Shown here: piece after piece, positions 29,427 to 37,652 of the stretch | Numbering within the stretch: position 1 is the first letter of the stretch | Layout of the letters: each line of letters begins with the position of its first letter | From: Enterocloster lavalensis | GTDB lineage: Bacteria > Bacillota > Clostridia > Lachnospirales > Lachnospiraceae | Reading direction: 5' to 3' | Length of the DNA stretch: 64,000 bases | NCBI RefSeq assembly: GCF_902364025.1 | Contig: NZ_CABJCG010000016.1 | Location: 62,001 to 126,000, forward strand | The notes under the pieces: generated by a model | What the model was told of the DNA's origin: nothing | Database searches by the model: none | Seen by the model: only the letters and a program-made list of their open reading frames with translations | Made by a program: the position numbers and the translations under genes

Positions 29427-29531
29427 GACGGACCGGGCAGGGGCCGGAAGAAACGCCGCCGTACCGGGGCCAGGCGTCATCGGCCGGCCCTGTCTGGCTG
29501 TAACCTCATAAGAGAGAAAGGAAGAGAGTTT

Positions 29532-30209
29532 ATGAAGCTGATTATTGACGACGCCAACATTGACCAGATCAAGACGATCTATGAATATTATCCGGTGGAC
29601 GGAGTGACCACCAACCCGACGATTCTGGCGAAAAGCAAACGGGCGCCCTACGAGGTTCTGCGGGAGATCCGTGGGTTTATCGGCGGGCAGGCGGAGCTGC
29701 ACGTCCAGGTGGTGGCCAGAACGGCCGCTGGTATGATGGAGGACGCCCACCGGATCGTGAAGGAGCTGGGAGAAAATACCTTTGTAAAGGTCCCGTCCGT
29801 TCCCGAGGGGTTTAAAGCGATGATGGCCTTAAACCGGGAGGGAATCGCCGTTACCGCCACGGCCATTTACACGCCTATGCAGGCATTTCTGGCTGCAAAG
29901 TGCGGTGCGGCCTACGCTGCACCCTATATCAACCGGATCGATAATATGGGCTATAACGGAATCCAGGTGGCAAAGAACATCCACGATATTTTCCGAAACA
30001 ACGGCCTGAAAACCCAGGTCCTGGCGGCCAGCTTCAAGAACTCCCAACAGCTTCTGGAGCTCTGCGAGTACGGAGTGGGAGCTTCTACCGTGTCGCCGGA
30101 CGTGATTCAGGTGCTGGTGAAGAACCAGGCTATCGATTCTGCAGTGGAGGCGTTTATCCATGACTTCGAGGGGCTGACCGGCAGCGGAAAAACCATGAGC
30201 GACTGCTGA
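29532..30209 (+). CDS. Fructose-6-phosphate aldolase (FsaA/FsaB type)
   Basis: This 225-residue enzyme belongs to the small transaldolase/fructose-6-phosphate aldolase family (E. coli FsaA is 220 residues). It opens with MKLIIDDANIDQIK and contains DGVTTNPTILAK. The Schiff-base lysine is in FVKVPSVPEG (Lys86, FsaA Lys85), followed by VTATAIYTPMQAFLAA. FSA enzymes accept 1-deoxyfructose-6-phosphate and release hydroxyacetone and glyceraldehyde-3-phosphate, which fits a position right after the glycyl radical enzyme. The gap between the two genes (29427-29531) contains a GC-rich hairpin but no promoter, so they are cotranscribed. Confidence 0.88.
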   Translation: MKLIIDDANIDQIKTIYEYYPVDGVTTNPTILAKSKRAPYEVLREIRGFIGGQAELHVQVVARTAAGMMEDAHRIVKELGENTFVKVPSVPEGFKAMMALNREGIAVTATAIYTPMQAFLAAKCGAAYAAPYINRIDNMGYNGIQVAKNIHDIFRNNGLKTQVLAASFKNSQQLLELCEYGVGASTVSPDVIQVLVKNQAIDSAVEAFIHDFEGLTGSGKTMSDC

Positions 30210-30234
30210 GTGCGGATGTGCAGGGGGTGGAACG

Positions 30235-31188
30235 ATGAAAATACTGGTGGTGGATATCGGCGGCACATCGATTAAATACGCCTATATGCGGGAGGATATG
30301 ACCATGCTGACCCGGGGGAAAATCCCCACGCCCAAAGAGGGGCGGGAGGAGCTGATCGAGGCCATCGGGAAGCTGTACGACGGATTGCCGGACGTGGAGG
30401 GAATTGCGATCTCCATGCCCGGGATCATCGATTCGGCGGGCGGCTACTGTGTCATGGGCGGAGCGCTGCGCTATAACGATGACTTTTACCTGCGCCACAG
30501 CCTTTACAAGCGCTGCCCGGTGAAGATCTATATGGAGAACGACGCTAAATGCGCGGCTATGGCCGAGGCAGCGGCGGGCAGTCTGAAGGATGTGAAGGAT
30601 GGATTCGTGCTGATCTTCGGCACCATGATCGGCGGGGGATTCATCAAGGATCACAAGCTTTACCGGGGCAGACATTTTTCCGCCGGGGAGGTTTCCTATA
30701 TTGCCACAGCCCGGGAGGGGAGCCCGGACTGTGAAAATGTGTGGGGAAACCGCTGTGGGACGCCGCAGCTGTGCAGGATGTACGCGGAGAAAAAGGGGCT
30801 GGATCCCTCCGAGGTGGACGGCGAGACGGTATTCGAGGCAGTAAACCGGGGGGACGGGGAGGCCCGGGATTGCCTGCGCCGGTTTACCAGGGAGATTGCG
30901 GTGCAGATGTTCAATCTTCAAACTGTGCTGGACCCGGAACGGTTTGCCATAGGCGGCGGAATCAGCGCCCAGCCCATTTTCATCGAATACATAAGAAACA
31001 ACCTGAACGAGCTCTACGCCAGGTGCCCGTACCATGTGCCTGCCGCGGAGGTAGTCAGCTGCAAGTTCCAGAACGATGCCAACCTCTACGGCGCGCTGCA
31101 ATGCTTTCTGGCGTATGCCGGAGAGCAAAGGGACGGGGAGCCGCAAACCGGGCCCGAGGCCCGGCAGCATCAAAAGGGAGAGTATTGA
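30235..31188 (+). CDS. ROK family sugar kinase-like protein
   Basis: This 317-residue protein has the ROK fold: an N-terminal phosphate loop VVDIGGTSIKYAY, an ISMPGIID strand, the catalytic Asp in MENDAKCAAMAEA and a GTMIGGGFI adenosine region. The usual ROK zinc motif CxCGxxGCxE is absent (only NRCGTPQLC is seen), as in BglK-like kinases. It has no DNA-binding domain, so it is a kinase, not a repressor. In this operon it could phosphorylate a sugar or polyol that enters without the PTS, or arises inside the cell. The substrate is unknown. The C-terminal tail after about residue 295 is hydrophilic and probably disordered. Confidence 0.82.
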   Translation: MKILVVDIGGTSIKYAYMREDMTMLTRGKIPTPKEGREELIEAIGKLYDGLPDVEGIAISMPGIIDSAGGYCVMGGALRYNDDFYLRHSLYKRCPVKIYMENDAKCAAMAEAAAGSLKDVKDGFVLIFGTMIGGGFIKDHKLYRGRHFSAGEVSYIATAREGSPDCENVWGNRCGTPQLCRMYAEKKGLDPSEVDGETVFEAVNRGDGEARDCLRRFTREIAVQMFNLQTVLDPERFAIGGGISAQPIFIEYIRNNLNELYARCPYHVPAAEVVSCKFQNDANLYGALQCFLAYAGEQRDGEPQTGPEARQHQKGEY

Positions 31189-31233
31189 ATTCCATAGAAT
31201 TGCCAAAACAAACGCAAAAAGTGAGGAAATGAC

Positions 31234-32316
31234 ATGAGCAAAATAATCTGTTCGCCTGGAAGTTACATCCAGGGAAACGGCGAGATGGGCAGGCTGGCGG
31301 AGTATTACCGGCTGCTGGGAACAAAGGGTGCGTATCTGATCGTGGACCGGTTTATCGACCAGACCTACCACGACCTGATTACAGGCAGCTTTGAGCGGGA
31401 ACATGTATTGCACTCCGTCCATATATTCGGCGGCGAGTGTTCCGTGCAGGAAATCGAAACGCATCGCTCACAGCTGGACGGGGCGGATGTGGTGATTGGT
31501 ATCGGGGGTGGCAAGACGCTGGATACCGCCAAGGCGGTTTCTTTTTACGCCCGCATCCCGATCATTGTGGTCCCCACCGCCGCTTCCACGGACGCGCCGT
31601 GCAGCCGCCTGTCGGTGGTCTACACCCCGGAGGGGGAGTTTGATTTCTACCTGCCGCTGACCTCCAACCCCAATATGGTTGTGATGGATACCCAGGTCAT
31701 CGCCAAAGCGCCGGTGCGTTTTCTGACAGCCGGAATCGGTGATGCGTTGGCCACCTACTATGAGGCCAGCGCCTGCCTGCAGTCCGACGCCGTGACCATG
31801 GCCGGCGGCCACATTACCAGAGCGGCCATTGCCCTGGCAAAGCTGTGCCGCGACGTGCTGCTGGAGGACGGCTTCAAGGCGAAGCTGGCAGTGGAGCAGG
31901 GGGTGAGCACGAAGGCGGTGGAAAACATAGTTGAGGCCAACACCTATTTAAGCGGAATCGGTTTTGAGAGCAGCGGCCTGGCCGCAGCCCACGCCATACA
32001 CAACGGTCTGACCGTACTGCCGGAATGCCACGGGAAGCTTCACGGGGAGAAGGTGGCGTTCGGGACGCTGGTTCAGATGGTGCTGGAGAACCGGCCTCTG
32101 GAGGAAATCAGACAGATCATTGATTTCTGCCGCAGTCTGGGACTGCCGGTTAGCTTCCAGGATCTGGGGATTGATCAGGTGGGAGACGAACGCCTGATGG
32201 AAGCGGCAAACGCCAGCTGTGCAAAGAACGATACCATGGGAAATATGCCGTTTGCAGTGGAGCCTGAGGACGTTCTGGCCGCCATGAAAACGGCAGACCG
32301 CCTGGGAAGAGCTTGA
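31234..32316 (+). CDS. gldA: Glycerol dehydrogenase (GldA-like)
   Basis: This 360-residue NAD-dependent iron/zinc-type alcohol dehydrogenase has the nucleotide-binding GIGGGKTLDTAKAV, the PTAASTDAPCS segment, and metal ligands in TAGIGDALATYYEA (Asp), AAAHAIHNGLT (His) and CHGKLHGEKVAFG (His). It is full length for GldA (E. coli 367). GldA also reduces hydroxyacetone to 1,2-propanediol, which would drain the aldolase product and regenerate NAD+ in this operon. It is the last gene; a terminator lies 175 bp downstream. Confidence 0.88.
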   Translation: MSKIICSPGSYIQGNGEMGRLAEYYRLLGTKGAYLIVDRFIDQTYHDLITGSFEREHVLHSVHIFGGECSVQEIETHRSQLDGADVVIGIGGGKTLDTAKAVSFYARIPIIVVPTAASTDAPCSRLSVVYTPEGEFDFYLPLTSNPNMVVMDTQVIAKAPVRFLTAGIGDALATYYEASACLQSDAVTMAGGHITRAAIALAKLCRDVLLEDGFKAKLAVEQGVSTKAVENIVEANTYLSGIGFESSGLAAAHAIHNGLTVLPECHGKLHGEKVAFGTLVQMVLENRPLEEIRQIIDFCRSLGLPVSFQDLGIDQVGDERLMEAANASCAKNDTMGNMPFAVEPEDVLAAMKTADRLGRA

Positions 32317-32490
32317 GGAAATCAGATAGCAGGAAGTTTTGCGAAGAGGGGTATGCCTGGGAGAGCGGGCATTTCCCTTAAAATATAATAAAAGTGTGAT
32401 TGTGGAGCACCAAAACCCTGATAAAAGTGTGAGGACGCGGAGCTATGGAACGATTCATGGTCGTTTGTGACAGGGGGCTTTGTAATCGGG

Positions 32491-32516
32491 GGGCCATCTC
32501 CAAGTGGCTCTTTTTT
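32491..32516 (+). terminator. Terminator after the gldA operon
   Basis: GGGCCA (32491-32496) pairs with TGGCTC (32505-32510), followed by TTTTTT. In the gap before it, ATAAAAGTGTGA occurs twice (32388-32399 and 32421-32432), 33 bp apart. Confidence 0.65.
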
Positions 32517-32576
32517 CACAATCATTTGTATTTTATTATGTTAGGAGAAATCCAAAATGGCAGGTGTGCATTCTTA

Positions 32577-32605
32577 TTGAAACACACACACTTAATGCGT
32601 ATAAT
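32577..32605 (+). promoter_or_regulatory. Promoter of hicB
   Basis: TTGAAA (32577-32582), a 17-bp spacer and TATAAT (32600-32605) lie 84 bp before hicB, overlapping the decayed hicA sequence. Confidence 0.7.
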
Positions 32606-32675
32606 ACAAGGAGGAAAACACGACACCTATAAGAGGGTGAGTGATACCGAGTAGGTTCCACGTCACACTGAAATA
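32604..32675 (+). pseudogene. Decayed hicA toxin remnant
   Basis: Translated in the frame of 32595, this stretch reads GGKHDTYKRVSDTE, a TAG stop, then VPRHTEI and a second TAG. GG-x-H-D-x-Y followed by VPRHxEI is the C-terminal half of HicA/YcfA-type mRNA interferases, including the active-site His. The first stop could come from a single CAG-to-TAG change. The N-terminal third is missing, and the hicB promoter now lies there. The tail runs into the hicB ribosome-binding site. Confidence 0.6.
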
Positions 32676-32688
32676 TAGGAGGAGAACA

Positions 32689-33111
32689 ATGAAACGAGCG
32701 TATCCAACGTTTATAGCAACGAGCGGAGCGGATTATCTTGTATATGTTCCAGACCTGGATTTATATACTGAGGGACATGATATCACGGACGCGATTGAAA
32801 TGGCACGTGATGCCATCGGTTTAAAAGGAATCGACTTGGAGGATGATGGAAAGGAGATTCCGAAAGCATCCAGCTATGAGGTTGCTGCTGCAAAAGCGAA
32901 AGAGGAAGCGGATGATTTCGACTATACCCAGGGAATGCTGACAATGGTTGACGTTGATTTTGCCGAGTATCGTAAACGGATGAATCATAAGATGGTTCGT
33001 AGGAATGTGACGCTGCCAAACTGGTTGAATATGGAAGCGGACCGGTTAAACCTAAATGTGTCCAAGGTATTACAGGAAGCGTTAGCAGACCGGGTGGCAC
33101 AGTTCAAATAA
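32689..33111 (+). CDS. hicB: HicB family antitoxin
   Basis: This 140-residue antitoxin has an N-terminal HicB partial RNase-H-like domain (YPTFIATSGADYLVYVPDLD, then GHDITDAIEMARDAIG) and a C-terminal ribbon-helix-helix DNA-binding segment (VRRNVTLPNWLNMEADRLNL, then KVLQEALADR). It would neutralise HicA and repress the locus. AGGAGGAG at 32678-32685 selects ATG 32689. The toxin gene upstream is degenerate, so this is an orphan antitoxin. The gene is much more AT-rich than the surrounding DNA, in line with horizontal origin. Confidence 0.85.
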   Translation: MKRAYPTFIATSGADYLVYVPDLDLYTEGHDITDAIEMARDAIGLKGIDLEDDGKEIPKASSYEVAAAKAKEEADDFDYTQGMLTMVDVDFAEYRKRMNHKMVRRNVTLPNWLNMEADRLNLNVSKVLQEALADRVAQFK

Positions 33112-33241
33112 ATGATATGGTGGAAGGCATCTTTGTTACGGATAAAGCGCCTGTGCGGCAGATAACCGCATGGGCGTTTGCCATATGGCGCCTTGCAGCG
33201 GTGAAGCTGGTGCCGGGCGATATGCGGACAACCTGTTTCCG

Positions 33242-33270
33242 TTGCGTCCTCCCCTTCCAGATGCTATAAT
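33242..33270 (+). promoter_or_regulatory. Promoter of the MBL-fold hydrolase gene
   Basis: TTGCGT (33242-33247), a 17-bp spacer and an extended -10 TGC-TATAAT (33262-33270). Confidence 0.7.
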
Positions 33271-33341
33271 AGACCGATCACAGCCACCCGCGTCCCTTCA
33301 GGGCGCGGTGCATCAACCGATCAACAGGGGGGATAACGCAT

Positions 33342-34163
33342 ATGAAATTACAAGTTCTTGTGGACAACAACACGTTTATAGACTGCTACTATCTGGGCGA
33401 GCCGGGAGCCAGCTACTACATAGAGGACGGCTCGGCGAAGATTCTCTTCGACACAGGCTACTCAGACATTTTCATCAAAAACGCACAGGACATGGGAATA
33501 GACCTGGGAGCGATCACCCACATCGTCCTGTCCCACGGACACAACGACCACACCGGCGGGCTGAAAGCCCTGGCGGAGCGCTTCGACCTTTCCCAAACCC
33601 GTCTCATCGCCCACCCGCTCTGCTTCGCGCCTAAATGGGCCCACGAGGGCTACATCGGCGCGCCTTTTGACACCGCGCAGGTTATGGAAAAATTTTCCTG
33701 TACTCTGACCCGCGAACCATACTGGATCACGGAAAACTGCTGTTTTCTCGGGGAGATCTCGGAGTCCAACGACTTTGAGACCCGGCGGAAGCTGGGGGAA
33801 ATGGACGTGGACGGCCAGAGAGTGGACGACTTTCTGCTGGACGACACCGCCATGGCGGTCCGCACCGGGGAAGGGATTTTCATCATCACCGGCTGCTCCC
33901 ACAGCGGAATCTGTAACATTGTAGAGCAGGCGAAAAAGGTGTTTCACACCGAAAAAATCGCCGGAATCATCGGCGGCTTCCACCTGTTTAAGACAGATGG
34001 ACGGCTGGAGCGGACCATCGATTATCTGAGCGGCCTCTCCGCCTCCCACATGTATCCCTGCCACTGCGTTTCCCTGAAAGCCAAGGCGGAGATGATGAAA
34101 CGGATGGACGTGGAGGAAGTGGGGGTGGGGCTTGCACTGGAAATGGAAACGGCGGGCAGATAA
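33342..34163 (+). CDS. MBL-fold metallo-hydrolase
   Basis: This 273-residue metallo-beta-lactamase-fold enzyme has the metal motif LSHGHNDHTGG (H-x-H-x-D-H), further His ligands in ITGCSHSGICN and a late YPCHCVS. The pattern, with an N-terminal VDNNTF and an FDTGYSDIFIKNA strand, fits the branch annotated as 7,8-dihydropterin-6-methyl-4-(beta-D-ribofuranosyl)aminobenzene-5'-phosphate synthase-like. Most bacterial members have no proven substrate. It is a single-gene unit with its own promoter and terminator. Confidence 0.82.
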   Translation: MKLQVLVDNNTFIDCYYLGEPGASYYIEDGSAKILFDTGYSDIFIKNAQDMGIDLGAITHIVLSHGHNDHTGGLKALAERFDLSQTRLIAHPLCFAPKWAHEGYIGAPFDTAQVMEKFSCTLTREPYWITENCCFLGEISESNDFETRRKLGEMDVDGQRVDDFLLDDTAMAVRTGEGIFIITGCSHSGICNIVEQAKKVFHTEKIAGIIGGFHLFKTDGRLERTIDYLSGLSASHMYPCHCVSLKAKAEMMKRMDVEEVGVGLALEMETAGR

Positions 34164-34227
34164 CCGCATAACACTCCCACACCCCGCCAATCAGACAACA
34201 AAAAATATCCGATTTTACCCAATATCC

Positions 34228-34266
34228 ACCCGCAGCGGTTTGTTTGCCGCAGCGGGTATTTTTTAT
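34228..34266 (+). terminator. Terminator of the MBL-fold hydrolase gene
   Basis: ACCCGCAGCGG (34228-34238) pairs with CCGCAGCGGGT (34247-34257) with one A-A mismatch, followed by ATTTTTTATT. Confidence 0.8.
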
Positions 34267-34440
34267 TCCTGCCCCCCATCCCCCTCCAATCCCCCAAAAT
34301 GCATCAAAGTTGCAACAATTCCGCTACGATTCTGCCACCAATCCCCATAAACCGACGCCCTCCTGCTAAGATAAACCCAGAGCCGGCACACATCCAAAGG
34401 CTGCGCCTGGACTCAATATCAATAAGGGAAGGTAAAACGT

Positions 34441-35679
34441 ATGAAAGGTGAGACATTCAAAAAGTATTTTCTGTTGACTGTGATTGCACTGGGGGCTGGT
34501 GTGATCTACAAGGTGGCCTACATGAGGGAGGCGTTTTACGACGCCATGCTGTCGGGATTCCAGATCACCAACACGCAGCTGGGAACCATCAGCTCCATCT
34601 ACGGAACGGTGGCGCTGATCAGTTATCTGCCGGGCGGGATTCTGGCGGATAAGGTGTCGTACAAAAAGCTGTTGACCATCTCCTTTATCGGAAGCGGCCT
34701 GTTGTCGCTGTGGTGCTCCACCATGCCGTCCTTTGGCATGATCAAGGTTATTTTCGGGCTCATGGGTGTCACCACGATCCTGACATACTGGTCCGCATTC
34801 GTGAAAACCGTGCGCTCCCTTGGAAATGACGAGGAGCAGGGAAGAATGTTTGGACTGGCGGAAGGTATCCGCGGAGTTAGCGGTATTATCGCAAGCTTTA
34901 TCGTAATGGGAATCATCCAGGTTGCCGCCACCGAGGTGGGCGGAATGAAAGGAACCCTGATCTTTTACGGCGTGATCTACATTGCGGTGGGCATTATCAC
35001 CATGATCCTTCTGCCCAATCCCAAGGAAGTGGGAACAGACCGGACCTTTGTGATGGGGGATCTGGTGGCGGCTTTCCGGCACAAAGGAACCTGGCTGGTA
35101 TGCGCCCTGGTGTTCTGCTGGTACATGGTTTACTGCACCACCTCCTACGCAATTCCGTATCTGACCAACGTCTACGGCGTGTCCTCCGTGGCGATCAGCA
35201 CATTGAGCATCATCCGCGCCTACGGCATCGGAATCGTGGCCGCTCCACTGGCAGGTTTCCTGGGTGACAGGATGAAATCCTGCTCCAAGACCCTGGCCTA
35301 CGCCTCCATCATGGGCGTGGCCCTGATGGCCGTATATCTGATCACGCCCATCAAACCGGAATTTCTGATGGTTCCGGTGGCCCTGACATTGTTATTCAGT
35401 TTCCTCGTATTCGCAGCTCGCGGAATCTACTTCTCGCCCATGGCGGAGGCCGGTATTCCCCTTGCCCTCACAGGCGCTGCCTCCGGTCTGATCTCCGTGC
35501 TGGGATACGCGCCTGATATGTTTATCTTCAATATCATGGGCGGATGGCTTGACAACCTTCCGGGCGCCCAGGGCTACCGCTATATCTTTATCCTGGCAAT
35601 CGTATTCCTGGTGCTGGCCACCGCGGTGGGCTTTTACATCTGCCGCTACGGCAAATCCTTAAAGGCGCAGGGAAAATGA
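34441..35679 (+). CDS. MFS transporter (paralogue 1)
   Basis: This 412-residue protein has twelve predicted membrane helices. The MFS loop 2-3 motif appears as PGGILADKVSYKKLL. The region QITNTQLGTISSIYG and the phrase FGLMGVTTILTYWSAFVKT align well with the transporter at 39138, so the two are paralogues. It precedes a PatB-like enzyme with a 4-nt overlap to an upstream in-frame ATG of that gene, so transporter and enzyme form an operon. The substrate is probably what the lyase or aminotransferase acts on. GGGAAGG lies 8 nt before the ATG. Confidence 0.85.
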   Translation: MKGETFKKYFLLTVIALGAGVIYKVAYMREAFYDAMLSGFQITNTQLGTISSIYGTVALISYLPGGILADKVSYKKLLTISFIGSGLLSLWCSTMPSFGMIKVIFGLMGVTTILTYWSAFVKTVRSLGNDEEQGRMFGLAEGIRGVSGIIASFIVMGIIQVAATEVGGMKGTLIFYGVIYIAVGIITMILLPNPKEVGTDRTFVMGDLVAAFRHKGTWLVCALVFCWYMVYCTTSYAIPYLTNVYGVSSVAISTLSIIRAYGIGIVAAPLAGFLGDRMKSCSKTLAYASIMGVALMAVYLITPIKPEFLMVPVALTLLFSFLVFAARGIYFSPMAEAGIPLALTGAASGLISVLGYAPDMFIFNIMGGWLDNLPGAQGYRYIFILAIVFLVLATAVGFYICRYGKSLKAQGK

Positions 35680-35708
35680 GAACGGCATCAGCAAAGGAGA
35701 TAAATGTG

Positions 35709-36884
35709 ATGGGAACATATAATTTTGAACAGCAGAAACACATGAAGGGAACCGACAGCTGGAAATGGGACAAGGAAGGTAAGGAATGCCCCTATCCCCT
35801 GGGCGTGGCGGATACGGATTTTCTGCCGCCGCCCGAGGTGACGGAAGCGGTGATGAAAAAGGCGGCCCAGGGCAATTTTGCATATGGGGTTATGCCCCAG
35901 GCATTTTACGATTCCGTTTCCCACTGGTATGAAAAGAGGCACGGCGCTGAAATCCGGCCGGACTGGGTGACCTACTCGCCGGGCCTGATCGTTGCGATCA
36001 AGATGCTCATGGAGGCGGTCACCCACGTGGGCGACAACGTGATTATCCAGTCGCCGGTGTATTTTAACTTTTCGCTGATCATCAAGCGCAACGGAAGAAA
36101 TATCCTGGAAAATACGCTGGTTTACGAAAATGGAACCTACCGCATCGATTTTGAGGACCTGGAGCGAAAGGCAGCCGACCCCAGAACCACCATGCTGATC
36201 TTCTGTAATCCCCACAACCCCATCGCCCACGCGTGGAGCAGGGAGGACGTGGAGCGGGTGGCGGAAATCTGCAACCGCAATCACGTGTTTGTGGTCAGCG
36301 ACGAGGCCCACAGCGATATCCTGTTCCAGGGCGTAAGGCACATTCCTTTCGTATCCCTGGACCCGCAGACCGCGGCAAACAGCGCTTCCATCAACTCGGC
36401 CGGTAAGACCTTCAACACCAACGGACTGTATGTGTCCTACGCCATTATCCCCAACCGGCAGGTACGGGACGCATTTGAAAACGCATACGCCAACCACCAT
36501 TTTGACTTCAGCATGATCGGAGTTCCGGCGCAGATTGCGGCTTACGAGCACGGCGATACCTACACGGATGAGCTGAACCAGTACCTCTGGGGTAATATCA
36601 CCTGGCTGGAGCAGTTCCTGAAGGAGAACATGCCGGATGTGAAAATGGTAAAACCCAACGCCACCTACCTGATGTGGCTGGATTTCCACGGATGGGGCAT
36701 GAACAGCGAACAGGTGGACGCCTTCTTCCGGTCTGCTGGCGTGGCGCTGAACGGGGGAGATATCTATGGAGACGCGGGGGACGGCTTCATGCGGATCAAT
36801 ATCGCGTGCGCCAGGGAGGTCCTTCAGGCGGCCATGGAATCCGTGTGCGTCAGATACCGGGAAATGTTCCGAAAAGACCAATAA
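35709..36884 (+). CDS. MalY/PatB-like PLP enzyme (C-S lyase or aminotransferase)
   Basis: This 391-residue fold-type I PLP enzyme has the MalY/PatB pattern: GTDSWKWDKEG, a PLGVADTDF N-terminal segment, FCNPHNPIAHAW and VVSDEAHSDILF (PLP-binding Asp). The Schiff-base lysine is in SAGKTFNTNGL (Lys233). PatB-type enzymes cleave the C-S bond of cystathionine or cysteine conjugates, giving pyruvate, ammonia and a thiol; some act as aminotransferases. AAGGAG at 35694-35699 favours the ATG at 35709, although an ATG overlapping the MFS stop (35676) is in frame and GTG 35706 is also possible. Confidence 0.85.
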   Translation: MGTYNFEQQKHMKGTDSWKWDKEGKECPYPLGVADTDFLPPPEVTEAVMKKAAQGNFAYGVMPQAFYDSVSHWYEKRHGAEIRPDWVTYSPGLIVAIKMLMEAVTHVGDNVIIQSPVYFNFSLIIKRNGRNILENTLVYENGTYRIDFEDLERKAADPRTTMLIFCNPHNPIAHAWSREDVERVAEICNRNHVFVVSDEAHSDILFQGVRHIPFVSLDPQTAANSASINSAGKTFNTNGLYVSYAIIPNRQVRDAFENAYANHHFDFSMIGVPAQIAAYEHGDTYTDELNQYLWGNITWLEQFLKENMPDVKMVKPNATYLMWLDFHGWGMNSEQVDAFFRSAGVALNGGDIYGDAGDGFMRINIACAREVLQAAMESVCVRYREMFRKDQ

Positions 36885-36896
36885 AAGAGGCTTACA

Positions 36897-36950
36897 GGGG
36901 CGGAATGATTCCATATTCCGTCCCACCAATGTTTCAACATCTGATATAAT
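36897..36950 (+). promoter_or_regulatory. Hairpin and extended -10 promoter of the two-component operon
   Basis: GGGGCGGAAT (36897-36906) pairs with ATTCCGTCCC (36915-36924) with one G-U pair; no T-run follows. An extended -10 TGA-TATAAT (36942-36950) lies 20 bp further and has no good -35 box, as expected for an activated promoter. The dyad sits over the -35 region and could be a regulator site. Confidence 0.55.
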
Positions 36951-36983
36951 GAGTGTATGATCTGAGCATAAAGGAGTGGGGGC

Positions 36984-37652
36984 ATGAAAACAATACTCAT
37001 TATAGAAGACGACATCTCGATTGCCAGATTAATCAAGACTTATGTATCCTTTGCGGGGTACGAGGCGGCCATTGCGCCGGACGGGGAGCTGGCCCTTGTG
37101 ATGCTGGGGGAAGAGAAGTACAATCTGGTGATTCTGGACCTGATGCTGCCGCATGTGGACGGGGAAATGGTTCTGGAGACCATTAAAAAGCTGCGGCTGC
37201 CGGTGATTGTGGTGTCGGCCAAGTCAAGCCTGGTGGACCGGGTGCGGCTGCTTCGGGCAGGGGCGGACGATTATATCACAAAGCCCTTTGAGAGCGCGGA
37301 TTTGATCGCAAGGATTGAGGCGGTGCTGCGCCGGACGGAACGGTCCTTCGGGGTGCTGGAATTCGGGGATATTGCGATGGATATTGACCGGCACGTAGTG
37401 CGAAAGGGCGGGAGGGAGGTCGATATCACACCCAAGGAATTTGATCTTCTGCAATATTTCCTTGAAAACCGGAACAAGGTGGTCAAACGGGAAGAGCTGT
37501 CCGCCCATGTGTGGGGGCAGGAGTACCTGGAGAGCAGCCGCACGGTGGAAATCCACGTCCAGAGGCTGCGCAAAAAGATGGGGCTTAACGAGGAACTTCG
37601 GACTGTGACCAAGGTGGGGTATATTTTGGAGGACAAGAGGGAACCGAAATGA
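36984..37652 (+). CDS. OmpR family response regulator
   Basis: This 222-residue regulator has a receiver domain (residues 1-115) with IIEDD, the phospho-acceptor in LVILDLMLPHVDG and the Lys in DYITKPFE. A C-terminal winged helix (about 125-220) contains ITPKEFDLLQYFLENRNKVV and ESSRTVEIHVQRLRKKMG. Its stop overlaps the kinase start by 4 nt (ATGA). It heads an operon that continues into two transporters and an enolase-family enzyme, which are probably its targets through autoregulation of the operon promoter. Confidence 0.92.
   Translation: MKTILIIEDDISIARLIKTYVSFAGYEAAIAPDGELALVMLGEEKYNLVILDLMLPHVDGEMVLETIKKLRLPVIVVSAKSSLVDRVRLLRAGADDYITKPFESADLIARIEAVLRRTERSFGVLEFGDIAMDIDRHVVRKGGREVDITPKEFDLLQYFLENRNKVVKREELSAHVWGQEYLESSRTVEIHVQRLRKKMGLNEELRTVTKVGYILEDKREPK

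Noticed and set aside
32388..32432. Twin ATAAAAGTGTGA repeats as the start of a CRISPR array
   Set aside because: There are only two short copies with one 21-bp interval, no hairpin in the unit, and the site is 31 kb from cas3; they are more likely operator-like or chance.
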